From assembly GCA_945869695.1 (NCBI GenBank), contig CAMBPV010000006.1, forward strand, positions 1-63,342: a DNA stretch of 63,342 nucleotides. Reading direction: 5' to 3'. The notes below the pieces were generated by a model that had not been told where the DNA came from, did no database searches, and saw nothing but the letters and a program-made list of their open reading frames with translations. The position numbers were made by a program, and so were the translations under genes. Positions 46,017 through 55,271 of this stretch are shown one piece after another (the stretch's first letter is position 1; the number at the start of each line of letters is the position of its first letter). Source of the stretch: Prosthecobacter debontii (GTDB lineage: Bacteria; Verrucomicrobiota; Verrucomicrobiia; Verrucomicrobiales; Verrucomicrobiaceae).

Positions 46017-46742
46017 TTATCCTCTGACCCAGTGGCTGCCGGGAGAGAGTCCGACGGTCCAGTTGCGGAGGTGCATGTTTGAGTAATCTGTTTTTCCTTT
46101 GGCCCCGATCATGGGGACGCCCGTGGCCTTTTTCCAAACGGCGCTCATGGCCTCAGCCGTGTGGCAGCCCCAGCTCTGGCAGTAAGCCCCTTTTGCAAAG
46201 GCACCGGAGCGGATCTTTTTCAGGTCGGCCTGATGAAGCCACGAAGAAGAGACGCCGTAAATGTCCGAGCTGTAATCGAACATGAAGCAATACTTGTTCG
46301 AGTGCCCGTAGTATTCGAATCCGCTGATCTTGGTGCGGCCACGGCTTTTGCCGCTGTTGATGTAGCGGATGACGTCGTCACCGGTGCGGAACCACACGAT
46401 CTTGATCCCAAATTTGGCTTCCTTTTCCTGAATCCACTGGACGTAGGGCTTTCCGTCTTCAGCCGTCCGGCGCTCATAGGCATCCCTGTAAACCAACCAG
46501 GTGATCGTCAGGCCTGGCTGCTTGTGGCGGAGGTCACGGATCCGATTCGAAGCGGGAGCAATGAAATTTCCCCACCAGCGGTCATGCTGAAGACCGGTGG
46601 CGCGTAAATCCTCCCATCGTCTCAGGGCCGGGCCGCCGCTGACGATGATGTGCTCCTGCGCCTGGGCCGAAGCGGAGACCCGGGAGAAAACAAACAGGCT
46701 GCACGCGAAGGTGACGATCTGGAGGAGCGAGGTGCGATTCAT
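46017..46742 (-). CDS. Exported protein with caspase-like (clan CD) His/Cys motifs, function unknown
   Basis: 241 aa with a signal peptide (about residues 1-28, ending SASAQAQ). The frame holds two suggestive segments: KISGFEYYGHSNKYCF (His after a strand) and KGAYCQSWGCHTAEAMS (Cys after a strand). In clan CD cysteine peptidases the catalytic His and Cys follow consecutive beta-strands in just this way. RTGDDVIRYINS lies between strands. The assignment is an inference from spacing and motif style. It lies 10 bp upstream of bioB on the same strand. Confidence 0.7.
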   Translation of the reverse strand: MNRTSLLQIVTFACSLFVFSRVSASAQAQEHIIVSGGPALRRWEDLRATGLQHDRWWGNFIAPASNRIRDLRHKQPGLTITWLVYRDAYERRTAEDGKPYVQWIQEKEAKFGIKIVWFRTGDDVIRYINSGKSRGRTKISGFEYYGHSNKYCFMFDYSSDIYGVSSSWLHQADLKKIRSGAFAKGAYCQSWGCHTAEAMSAVWKKATGVPMIGAKGKTDYSNMHLRNWTVGLSPGSHWVRG

Positions 46743-46812
46743 CGGGTGAAATCATTTTTGCCCCACAAATGCCCGGCATTCAAGCTGGGATGTGGGGCTC
46801 TTCCGGGATTCA

Positions 46813-48129
46813 TCACTCCGTCTCGCACTTGTCGGCGGGGATGTGCTCACCCCGGATGAGGTCGTCCAGCGTCTGGCGCTCACGCACGAGGTGGGCTTCC
46901 TTTCCATCTACGAGGATCTCAGCCGCCATTGGCCGAGAGTTGTAATTGGACGCCATGCTGAAGCCGTAAGCTCCCGCGCTGAGCACGGCTAGAAAGTCAC
47001 CTTCGCTCACCGGAGTGATGTCGCGATCCTGCGCCAGGAAATCCCCGGTTTCACAAATCGGACCCACGATATCCGCACGGTGCGTTTCTGTGGACGTTGA
47101 TTTTTCGACCGGCACGATCTGATGCCAGCCTTCATACAACGTGGGGCGGATGAGGTCATTCATTCCGGCGTCCACGATGACGAAGCTCTTCGCCGCACCC
47201 TTTTTCTCATACAGCACTTTGGTGATGAGCGTGCCTGCATTGCCGACCATGAAACGTCCAGGCTCCAGAAGAATACGGAGTCCGAGAGGTTCCAGGAGAG
47301 GAGCCACTGCGTCAGCATAAGCCTGCACGGTCAGCGGGTGTGCTTCTTCGCCCTCTTGAGTCCACCAGTCCGGTGTGCCGGAGTCGAGGCTCTGCTTGTA
47401 AACGATGCCGATCCCGCCGCCGATGCTGAAGAAACGGATGCCATACTTGGCCTTCATTTCTTGAACGAGCGGGATGACCTTATTCACGGCTTCCACAAAG
47501 GGAGCCACGCTCGTGAGCTGAGAGCCGATGTGCATTTGGAGGCCCCGGATCTCAAGGTGAGGGCACTCATTGGCGATGATGGAATAGACCTCTGAAATGC
47601 GATCAAAGTCGATGCCGAATTTGTTCTCGCTCTTGCCGGTGGTGATCTTCGCGTGGGTCTTGGCATCCACGTTCGGATTCACGCGCACGGCCACGGGGGC
47701 TTTCATGCCGAGTTCACCCGCGATGTGGTTGATGTAGCGCAGTTCGGCCTCGGACTCAGCATTGAAGCAGTAAATGCCCTCGCGCAGCGCATACTCGATT
47801 TCGTCACGCGTTTTGCCCACGCCTGCAAAGGTGCATTTTGAAGCGCTGCCACCCGCCTGAAGGACGCGGAACAGTTCGCCGCCGGACACGATGTCAAAGC
47901 CACCCCCCATCGTGGCGATGAGGTTCAGGATGGCGAGGTTCGAGTTGGCCTTCACGGCATAACAGATGAGATGGTCCACGCGGTCCAGCGCACCATCGAG
48001 TCGGGTGTAGTGATCCCGGATGGTGGCTCCGCTGTAAACGTAGAGCGGCGTGCCGTGGCGTGTGGCGAGAGCGCCGAGGTCTGCGCTCTCGGCATGAAGA
48101 CGACCCTGAATGTAACGAAAACTGTGCAT
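46813..48129 (-). CDS. lysA: Diaminopimelate decarboxylase
   Basis: 438 aa from ATG 48129 (protein MHSFRYIQGRLHAESAD); GTG 48159 and ATG 48144 are less likely. The PLP-binding lysine lies in CYAVKANSNLAIL (about residue 59). FFSIGGGIGIVYKQ, EPGRFMVGNAGTL, and GPICETGDFLAQDRDI with SAGAYGFSMASNYNSRP are diagnostic of LysA. It makes L-lysine from meso-diaminopimelate. No other lysine gene is adjacent. Confidence 0.96.
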   Translation of the reverse strand: MHSFRYIQGRLHAESADLGALATRHGTPLYVYSGATIRDHYTRLDGALDRVDHLICYAVKANSNLAILNLIATMGGGFDIVSGGELFRVLQAGGSASKCTFAGVGKTRDEIEYALREGIYCFNAESEAELRYINHIAGELGMKAPVAVRVNPNVDAKTHAKITTGKSENKFGIDFDRISEVYSIIANECPHLEIRGLQMHIGSQLTSVAPFVEAVNKVIPLVQEMKAKYGIRFFSIGGGIGIVYKQSLDSGTPDWWTQEGEEAHPLTVQAYADAVAPLLEPLGLRILLEPGRFMVGNAGTLITKVLYEKKGAAKSFVIVDAGMNDLIRPTLYEGWHQIVPVEKSTSTETHRADIVGPICETGDFLAQDRDITPVSEGDFLAVLSAGAYGFSMASNYNSRPMAAEILVDGKEAHLVRERQTLDDLIRGEHIPADKCETE

Positions 48130-48183
48130 GGTGGCCCGTTCCATAGCAGGGAAGCGCACGAGCGCAACCTCCGGCCGCCGGGG

Positions 48184-50913
48184 TCAGTAGATCAACTTAT
48201 CGAGAAGCCGCATGATGCGGGAGTTCTTCACAGGAGGGGTAGGGGAGCTCTGCTCCTGCTGGAGGAAGGCTTTCGTCTCATTGGAAAAGGGGCTCTGACC
48301 GGCGTTGTCGTCAACGTTCGGAGGGAGATCCCCCTCTCCGCTGACGATCCGAGGCTGGATGAAGACGAGGAGCTCGCGCCGAGTCAATGCATTCTTGGTG
48401 GAACCAAAAAGGAACTTCACGATGGGGATGCGGCTAAGGAGGGGAAGACCATTTTTTTCCTTCTGAATGTTCTCACGGATCAGGCCCCCCAGAAGGACCG
48501 TGGAGTTATTCTTCACCATGACGGTCGTGTTGACCTGCTGATTGCTGATGGTGGGGTAGGGGTTTCCATTGATCGTGGTGGTGCCGCTCTGCTCGTTATT
48601 CTGTTGGAAGATTTGCAGGGTGAGCTCATCATCGGAATTGATCAGCGGAAGCACCTCGAGGCTGAGGGCAATGTCCTGGTAGGCGATGTTGGACGTCAGG
48701 CCGGTATTCCCATCGGTGCCGGTGTTGAAGCTGCTGAAGGTCTGCGTCGGCACGGGAATGGAAGTGCCGCTGGAGATGGTGGCAGACTTGTTGTTCACGG
48801 TGAAAACGGAAGGACGGGAGATGACCTTGAAGGCCGTGTTCGATTGGAGTGCATTGAGAATGACGCTCACGTGATCATTCACGGTGCCATAAAAGTTCAG
48901 TCCGTTCCCGATCTCGGACAGATCAGCCAGAGTTTCGATGGTGCTGGGATCGACGACGGTGCTGCCGGAGTTGCGGATGGCACCCGCTCCCACCGCTGTT
49001 TTATCGCCATTGTACTTCAGCTCGGTGGGTCGCAGAAGCCAGTCGATGCCAAATTCCACGCCATCCGCGAGGGTGACTTCGCCGATGACTGCCGAGATCA
49101 TGATTTGCCGGGGCCGTTGATCGAGTTCGTCCAGGATTTCATTCATGATCCGCAAGTGTTCCGGAGGGCCGGATGCGAAGATTTCGTTTTGCTTGGAATC
49201 GGCAATGAGGAGCGTCTTCCCGACGATGAGCGCCTGAGGTCCTTGGTCCTCCCTCATCGATTGAAGGCCACCGCCGCCTCCGCCAAATCCCCCCCCGCCG
49301 AAACCTCCACCACCGAGTCCGCCCGAGGTGCGTCCGTTGCTTCCAAATCCTCCTCCGCCCAGTCCGCCCGAGCCAAATGACCCGCCCCCGAGCCCACCGC
49401 CGCCGAGCCCGCCCTGAGTGGACCGACCTAGGGAGCTGGTGGTTTGATTGGTATTGGTGCCGCTGCTCGTAGCGGGAGAGGAACCGCCCCCGCTGGCACC
49501 GCCGGCTCCTTCATTCCCTCGGGTGATGGCTTGCTCCAGGATCGTCAGTGCCTCTGTGGCGGCCAGATACTTGAGGGGACGGGTGATGAAATTCTGAATC
49601 TCAGCCGCTGCATCGAGTTCCTCAATCAGAGCGCCGATGTAGGTCATGTCCACAGGGCGAGCGATGACGAGCAAGCTATTCCGACGGGGGATGGCGATGA
49701 TTTTCGGTGGCACCGTGGCCGAGTTTCCAGAGTTGCTGCCCGAGCTGGAAACCGCCGCGGTCCGCGCTGCATTTGCATTTGCGGCGGGATTGGGCTGACC
49801 TGGAATCGGTTGGGCGGGCACCTGAGGATTGACGGGGCGCTGTCCGGTGTAACCACCTCCACTGCTGCCTGAGCCGCCTCCAGAGTTCTTCTTCTCGGTG
49901 TCCAAAATCTCATCGAGAGCGGTCTTCACATCTTCCGCATTTTCACGGGTGAGTTGGAAGCTCTTTTGAGTCGTGCGTGAGGGCTCCGCATCCAGATGTT
50001 TCAGCATCTCGACGATGCTTCGGATGGTGGCGCTGTTCTCCGTGATGACGATGGCGCGTGAGTTCGGCACCGCCGCGATCTTGCCATAGCTGTGGGGTGG
50101 GATCAGCTCGGAGAGCACCTTTGATGCGTCCTCGGGCTCGATGTAAGTCAGCGTGGTGAAGTAGTTCACCACTTGGTCCGTCTTGGGCAGATCCTCGACC
50201 TTTGCATAAAGGGGCACACCACCTTCTCCGGTGGGCTTCTTGGAGTCCACGGCCAGCATCTTCAACATGCGCTCACCGGATGGCACAAAACCGTAGCCGT
50301 TCAGCAGCAGGCTTTTTTCGATAAACTCGATCGCTTCGGCTTTCGGCATTTTTCCTGTGGTCTCGATGGTCATCGATACGCCCTCGACCTGGATGTCTCG
50401 GATGATTTTTTTTCCGGTCAGTTGTTCGTAAAGCAGAAGAATTTCAGGCAGCGGCGTGTTCGGGAACTGAAGATCGACCTCATCATCCTTGCCAGGCTCT
50501 TTGGGTTTAGCAGTTGCGGTTGTTGGCAGAGGATTGACCGCAGCTGCGGCTGCACCCGGCGTCTTGGTGACTGGCGGGCTGGCGGGAGGGGTGACGTTCG
50601 GATTCGGAAAACTTCTTGGCGATTGTTGGGCAATGGGGGGCGCCGGCCGTTGCAGACCCGGCGGAGTCTGAGGGGGAATCGGGCGGGTGTTCTGCGCCAG
50701 CATCGGCAGGACGGAGTTCAGTCTCGAGCCCGAGGCTCGGCTCTGGGATCGGAATCCTTTGGGAGGGGCGCCGGGAACCACGGAATTCAGTCGATCTGCG
50801 GGCGTGATCTGCTTCGGCGCGGTTTCAGTCTCTTGGGCTCGGAGGGTGCCTGCAAAAATCAGGAGGACCATCCAGAGAGACCGAGCCGAGAGGATAGGGG
50901 AAGTAGGGGTCAT
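48184..50913 (-). CDS. gspD: Type II secretion system secretin (GspD-like)
   Basis: 909 aa from ATG 50913; TTG 50919 would add two residues. It has a signal peptide, a long Pro-rich stretch, then N0 (VDLQFPNTPLPEILLLYEQL) and N1-type domains (YFTTLTYIEPEDASKVLSEL). After these comes a Gly-rich segment at about residues 495-552 (repeats of GGLGGGG, GGFGGGG), then the secretin domain (VLLGGLIRENIQKEKNGLPLLSRIPIVKFLF). It forms the outer-membrane exit pore. The Gly-rich insert is unusual. It is the last gene of the L-M-x-D operon. Confidence 0.93.
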   Translation of the reverse strand: MTPTSPILSARSLWMVLLIFAGTLRAQETETAPKQITPADRLNSVVPGAPPKGFRSQSRASGSRLNSVLPMLAQNTRPIPPQTPPGLQRPAPPIAQQSPRSFPNPNVTPPASPPVTKTPGAAAAAVNPLPTTATAKPKEPGKDDEVDLQFPNTPLPEILLLYEQLTGKKIIRDIQVEGVSMTIETTGKMPKAEAIEFIEKSLLLNGYGFVPSGERMLKMLAVDSKKPTGEGGVPLYAKVEDLPKTDQVVNYFTTLTYIEPEDASKVLSELIPPHSYGKIAAVPNSRAIVITENSATIRSIVEMLKHLDAEPSRTTQKSFQLTRENAEDVKTALDEILDTEKKNSGGGSGSSGGGYTGQRPVNPQVPAQPIPGQPNPAANANAARTAAVSSSGSNSGNSATVPPKIIAIPRRNSLLVIARPVDMTYIGALIEELDAAAEIQNFITRPLKYLAATEALTILEQAITRGNEGAGGASGGGSSPATSSGTNTNQTTSSLGRSTQGGLGGGGLGGGSFGSGGLGGGGFGSNGRTSGGLGGGGFGGGGFGGGGGGLQSMREDQGPQALIVGKTLLIADSKQNEIFASGPPEHLRIMNEILDELDQRPRQIMISAVIGEVTLADGVEFGIDWLLRPTELKYNGDKTAVGAGAIRNSGSTVVDPSTIETLADLSEIGNGLNFYGTVNDHVSVILNALQSNTAFKVISRPSVFTVNNKSATISSGTSIPVPTQTFSSFNTGTDGNTGLTSNIAYQDIALSLEVLPLINSDDELTLQIFQQNNEQSGTTTINGNPYPTISNQQVNTTVMVKNNSTVLLGGLIRENIQKEKNGLPLLSRIPIVKFLFGSTKNALTRRELLVFIQPRIVSGEGDLPPNVDDNAGQSPFSNETKAFLQQEQSSPTPPVKNSRIMRLLDKLIY

Positions 50914-50938
50914 GGTCAAAAAAGGGAGGTGAGATGAA

Positions 50939-51946
50939 CTACTGAGGCAACACTGGGGCTGGGATGAGGGTGCGGCGTCGCGTCACGGGGCTTGGCACAT
51001 TGGGGTTGGTTCCTGTCGTTGGGTCCGTCGTGTTGGTCGTGGGTGCAGTTGGGGTTGAGGGCGCGGTCGAAGGAGGGAAGGGAACGGCACCGGTGCCCAA
51101 GGTTAAACTCGGGGCTGCCCCTGTCGCTGTCGGGAGTTGAGGAATCGGCAGCGAGATCGGCGGCGGCGTCCCAGAGTAGGATCGCGCGGTAGGAGCGACA
51201 CCTTGCAAACCTGGTGGCACAGGTAGAGGCGGTAGTCCACTGGCGATGGACGGTGCACTGATGCCCGGATTTCCGGTAGGGGTCGGCTGGTAGCCTGCCG
51301 GACGCCCAGCGGTCTGCGCCCCGCTATTCACCCGACCCGGAATTCCGCCACCGCCGCCTCCCTGGGCACTGACCACGCTCCGGCTGCCCACCGGATTGGC
51401 CGCCGTCTGCCGCGGTATGAACGGCATACCGGCCCTTGGGGCGGCCGGTTGCCCGGGCGCACCCCGCGCCTGCGCGGTCATCTGCGTCTCGTCATACCTG
51501 AGGTCGGCGGTCTCGGTGCCTTTGGAGATCTGCACGGAGGATTCTTTTTTGTTCGGCTGGAGATTCACCGTCACGATCTTGAATTCACTGTCGCCCTCTT
51601 TGCCCTGCACCAGGCGTTTCGACTCGCCGGTGACTTTGTTCTTAATGCTCACGCGGAAGACGCCATCGATCTCAGCCAGGCTCGTCAGTGCATAATCTTT
51701 CGCCCACGATTCCTGCACTTGGGCAATGGCGGCGGTCTTGAGGAGAAAAGGGTTCTTGTTCCAACTGGCCTCATACCGAGTCGCCGGAAACGCATCCGGG
51801 ATGGCCTTCTCCTCCGCTGGCGGTGGCGCTACCACCGTCGGAGTTTCGGGTTTCACCGGCGAGGGCGTAACCACCGTGCCGGGAAGATCCTGCGCATCGC
51901 AGATCAGCACGGGTAGCAAAAAGAGCGTGATCACCAATCGCATCAT
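50939..51946 (-). CDS. Exported Pro-rich protein of the type II secretion operon (possible GspC-like role)
   Basis: 335 aa from ATG 51946, which overlaps the upstream stop (ATGA). It has a signal peptide (MMRLVITLFLLPVLICDAQ). A central domain, about residues 40-150 (WNKNPFLLKTAAIAQVQESW to SVQISKGTETADLRYDE), has the character of GspC/PilP homology regions. A long Pro/Gly/Thr-rich low-complexity C-terminal half follows. By position between GspM-like and secretin genes it may link the inner-membrane platform to the secretin. Homology to GspC is tentative. Confidence 0.75.
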   Translation of the reverse strand: MMRLVITLFLLPVLICDAQDLPGTVVTPSPVKPETPTVVAPPPAEEKAIPDAFPATRYEASWNKNPFLLKTAAIAQVQESWAKDYALTSLAEIDGVFRVSIKNKVTGESKRLVQGKEGDSEFKIVTVNLQPNKKESSVQISKGTETADLRYDETQMTAQARGAPGQPAAPRAGMPFIPRQTAANPVGSRSVVSAQGGGGGGIPGRVNSGAQTAGRPAGYQPTPTGNPGISAPSIASGLPPLPVPPGLQGVAPTARSYSGTPPPISLPIPQLPTATGAAPSLTLGTGAVPFPPSTAPSTPTAPTTNTTDPTTGTNPNVPSPVTRRRTLIPAPVLPQ

Positions 51947-52470
51947 GATGACTCGGCCTTCCTGAACCATTTTTGGAGGTTGATGCTGATCATGACCTTG
52001 GCCGTGTCTTCCTGATCAGGTAAAATGCGGAGGCTTGGAATGCTCAGGAACGTCGCCGGTTGCTGGAGGTCATGCAGCCAGCGCAAGGCCTTGTCCAGGT
52101 CTGCACGGATCTCCACCAGCATCGTGGAGGCGACCATGTCCACCATGTCCACCGGCTCATTTGGTTGATTCTTGAGAATGGTCACCTGGTGCTTATCGGC
52201 GCTCTCCTCGATCAGCTTGATCAGCGCCAGTTCGGCATCCTTTCGGTTTTGAAACGGCGGCTGCGCGGTCTTCAGCCATTCCGAGCGCGTCTCCCACAGT
52301 TTCTCCTGCGCCAGCAGTTCTTCCGACTCCGCCTTCACCACCGCCAACTCGCGGGAGCGCGATTCCAGCCTCTTTTTCCAGATCGCCAGTTGATCAAATC
52401 CCAAGTAGGCGATGCCACCCAGCAGCAACACCAGCAGACCGATCATCAAGCGTTGCTCGCGTGTGTTCAT
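51943..52470 (-). CDS. GspM/PilO-like secretion platform protein
   Basis: 175 aa. One N-terminal membrane helix (about 8-26), a coiled-coil (KKRLESRSRELAVVKAESEE) and a small ferredoxin-like periplasmic domain (VASTMLVEIRADLDKALRWL) match GspM/PilO. Both ends overlap neighbours by ATGA, showing tight translational coupling. It is expected to sit in the inner-membrane assembly platform with the GspL/PilN-like protein. Confidence 0.82.
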   Translation of the reverse strand: MNTREQRLMIGLLVLLLGGIAYLGFDQLAIWKKRLESRSRELAVVKAESEELLAQEKLWETRSEWLKTAQPPFQNRKDAELALIKLIEESADKHQVTILKNQPNEPVDMVDMVASTMLVEIRADLDKALRWLHDLQQPATFLSIPSLRILPDQEDTAKVMISINLQKWFRKAESS

Positions 52471-53690
52471 TGGATATCAGCCAGGACAGGGCGCGTGCCC
52501 TCCGCCTGAAAAGTCGCGCGTCCATCTGGCAGCACGCTGGGGTTGTTTCCGACGAAGCCCCAGTCCTTCAGGGCAGGCGCACCCGTGAGGTCTTCACGGA
52601 AGGAGATGGCGTGGTTCACGCTCGATGCCTCACCCGCCACGGTCAGCTTGTTGGCATCCATTTCAAAAAGAGTCATCCGGATGCCCTCGGGCGGGAGCAA
52701 CTCCACGATCTGGAAAAACATCTCCACCGGGTACTGCTGCGGCGTCAGCGCCACTTCCAGATCTGACCAATGACTCCGCGCATTGCGGATCTGTTCCAGT
52801 CGGGGTTCCAGCGCAGCCAGGCTTGCGACTTCAACTTTCAGAGCCTCCTGCCGTTTCCACAGCCCCGCTGCAAAGGCGCTTAAACCCGCCGCGATCACCA
52901 GCAGAGTGCCCGAGGCCACCAGCGTCAAAAGCCGCCGCTGACTCCGCGCCTGCCGCTGTTGAACGATCGTCTCAGGCACCAGCCTCCACGGACGGCTCGG
53001 CACACGCGGCGCACCCAGTGACTCGATTGCGACTGGGAGATCCACCGCCGTTTGGAAGTCGCGCCGTTGCTCCTCGATTCCCGGCGTCTCCTCACCGTGT
53101 TGCAGCCATTGGATTCCCTCGATCTCAGGCCCCGTGCCGGAAAGCTCCGTCGCGGCCAGGATGCATCGGATCTCAGCCGCCGCATCCTCATCCAACTCCC
53201 GACCCGTCAGAGCTTGGAAGTGCATCGGATGCGCTTCCGCATCCGGCAGAGCCAGCACTAGAGATCCCGCCTCCTGCCAAACCGCAGCCTGACCCGCCGT
53301 CAGGTCCTGAAAACAAACCGACGGCGCATACTGCGCATCCACCCCGCCCGCCAGCACCTCTTTCGGCAGCGGAGCCGCTTGCAGACAGGTCCACGCCCGT
53401 TGGTCCCGGGCATCCTCATCATAGACACGGGACTCAAACAAATTAGGCCGCTCACACTCCATCCCCAGCCCTGCGCCTTCCAGTTCCAATTGCGCCGCCG
53501 ACTCCCGCCGGGCCGCATCGATGCCATGAAAACGCATCGGCAGGGACACCATCAGCCTCGCCGGAATGCCGATCCAGTTTGCCGCCGATGCCTTCGTGAT
53601 CTTCTCCGGGCCCGTGTCCTTCCCTTTCACGCGCCACGCCTGAAACCCTTCGGTTCCTGGCAGCTGTAAGATTTCTTCATGGGCGCTCAT
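52467..53690 (-). CDS. GspL/PilN-like secretion platform protein
   Basis: 407 aa. A cytoplasmic N-terminal domain of about 260 residues, of the actin-like GspL/PilM kind, lacks recognisable ATP motifs. One membrane helix (about 265-285, LTLVASGTLLVIAAGLSAFAA) and a periplasmic part (EMFFQIVELLPPEGIRMTLFEMD) follow, as in PilN/GspL. It is the first gene of the operon, with no other secretion gene upstream; the next gene, 235 bp away, is divergent. Confidence 0.82.
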   Translation of the reverse strand: MSAHEEILQLPGTEGFQAWRVKGKDTGPEKITKASAANWIGIPARLMVSLPMRFHGIDAARRESAAQLELEGAGLGMECERPNLFESRVYDEDARDQRAWTCLQAAPLPKEVLAGGVDAQYAPSVCFQDLTAGQAAVWQEAGSLVLALPDAEAHPMHFQALTGRELDEDAAAEIRCILAATELSGTGPEIEGIQWLQHGEETPGIEEQRRDFQTAVDLPVAIESLGAPRVPSRPWRLVPETIVQQRQARSQRRLLTLVASGTLLVIAAGLSAFAAGLWKRQEALKVEVASLAALEPRLEQIRNARSHWSDLEVALTPQQYPVEMFFQIVELLPPEGIRMTLFEMDANKLTVAGEASSVNHAISFREDLTGAPALKDWGFVGNNPSVLPDGRATFQAEGTRPVLADIQ

Positions 53691-53925
53691 GCGTCGTTCG
53701 GGGTCATCGGTGCGGTAGGCACACGGATCACACGCCGTTTTCTTGGGATCAAAAATGGATTAAATCCGATTCTAGTCTGACTCCCCATCCTTGGCAACAC
53801 TTACCACGCCCTCCGCACCCTAGCATCCCGATGCGCCCTCGTTCCAATTCTCATGTTGCGTTTGCGTCACTTGACAAGAAAATTCAACGCCGCCTGTTCA
53901 AAGGCTCCTCACTCCACCCCCGCCC

Positions 53926-54888
53926 ATGAAAACTCCCGCCCTTCTCTGCCTCGCCAGTTTCCTCTTCACCTCTTTCGCCCTCGCAGATCAGCCCGTCAGC
54001 TTTCCCGAGAAAGAGCCACTGATCGACATGGTCTTCCCCGATGACTGGAAGTTAAAAACCAAAGACGGCGTGATCTACGCCCACCCCGCAGAGGACCCCA
54101 GCTACTTCATCTCCATCTCTCCCCTTGATGCCACCAGTGCCGACCTCCCCGCCGCCGCAGCCGAGGTGAAAGAAGGCGTCGAAGCCCTCTTTAAAAACGT
54201 CCAATACCAAGAGCCCGAGCTCACCGAAGTTGGACCTATCAGCATCATGCTCATCAATGCAAAGGGTGACGATGAAGACGGCAAGGCCAACATCAATCTC
54301 TGGATGGTCGCACAGAAAGACATCGAGACGGTTCTTTTGGTCAAATGCATCTCCTCCCCGAAAGCCTTTAAGGCGCATGGACAAAAAGGACTGGAGATTA
54401 TCCAGACCATCACCGCCCACTCCGGAGGCACCGAGACCCAGAACTACAGCTTCCCCAGTGAGAAGAACCCCGAGTTCTCCGTGGACTTCCCCGCCGATTG
54501 GAAAATGGAGCCGAATGACGAGGGCGTTTACGTCGAGTCACCGGATAAACTCATCGCCATGAACGTGCTCATGATCGATGCCGCAGACGTCGGCGTCGCC
54601 ATGGGCAGCATGAAGAAAAAAGTCGGTGGCGCTTACAGCAGCATTGTCTGGAACCAGGGTGGCGAGCCCGAGATCAATAAGGACGAAGCCCTCGGACTCA
54701 CCGCCACCTTCGAAAACGCCGTCGCCATGGACGCTGACGTGAAATACAGCGTCAACTTTGTCCAATACGTCCGCAAAGGCAGTGAAAAATTCCTCCTCTT
54801 GTTCAGCCAGCAGCCCTTGAAGGCGCTCGAAAAACATGGTGAGGCCATGACCGAGATCATCAAGTCCATCAAGGTAAAGAATCCATAG
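53926..54888 (+). CDS. Exported protein with two tandem related domains
   Basis: 320 aa with a signal peptide (MKTPALLCLASFLFTSFALAD). Two halves resemble each other: MVFPDDWKLKTKDGVIYAHPAEDPSY (about 34-60) and VDFPADWKMEPNDEGVYVESPDK (about 187-210), each followed by alternating strands and a C-terminal helix (KAFKAHGQKGLEIIQTI; KALEKHGEAMTEIIKSI). The pattern is like small PsbP/DcrB-type folds. No function can be assigned. It is the first of three consecutive plus-strand genes. Confidence 0.8.
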   Translation: MKTPALLCLASFLFTSFALADQPVSFPEKEPLIDMVFPDDWKLKTKDGVIYAHPAEDPSYFISISPLDATSADLPAAAAEVKEGVEALFKNVQYQEPELTEVGPISIMLINAKGDDEDGKANINLWMVAQKDIETVLLVKCISSPKAFKAHGQKGLEIIQTITAHSGGTETQNYSFPSEKNPEFSVDFPADWKMEPNDEGVYVESPDKLIAMNVLMIDAADVGVAMGSMKKKVGGAYSSIVWNQGGEPEINKDEALGLTATFENAVAMDADVKYSVNFVQYVRKGSEKFLLLFSQQPLKALEKHGEAMTEIIKSIKVKNP

Positions 54889-54920
54889 CCCCGCGCGCAC
54901 CGATTCAATCCCGTCCCCGG

Positions 54921-55271
54921 ATGAAGTCAGATGCCGCACCTTCTGGTTCCAAAACGGGCCTCTCCCTTTGGGGGCTCGTTCTCGGTCTCCTGTTCATCGC
55001 CCTCTGGCTTGGGGGTGCCTTTTTCCTCGGCACCCTGAAGCTCATGGCCAGCGTCATGGCCAATGACTCGGGAGCCGCCAGCACCGATTCCCACATGACC
55101 CTCATCGGCGGTGTCATGGGTGGCCAGGTCTTGACCGCTTTGGCTGGAATCCCCGCAGGTCTGGCCTTCTTCCTTCGCACTTGGAGGAAGCGTTTGCTCT
55201 GGATCTTCGCCCTCCTCCTAGTCCTTGGCCTTTCGCTTCAGATCCTTTCCTTCACCTCATTCTTCGCATGA
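54921..55271 (+). CDS. Small membrane protein, three helices
   Basis: 116 aa with three hydrophobic segments (about 12-42, 58-80 and 90-113). No family is recognised. It starts 32 bp after the tandem-domain gene and its stop overlaps the start of the next gene (ATGA), so it belongs to the same transcript. Confidence 0.72.
   Translation: MKSDAAPSGSKTGLSLWGLVLGLLFIALWLGGAFFLGTLKLMASVMANDSGAASTDSHMTLIGGVMGGQVLTALAGIPAGLAFFLRTWRKRLLWIFALLLVLGLSLQILSFTSFFA

Noticed and set aside
47971..49380. 469-residue plus-strand frame opposite lysA and gspD
   Set aside because: It lies antisense to two clear genes with conserved motifs. Its composition (Gly, Val, Asp, His-rich) is that of a shadow frame in GC-rich DNA.
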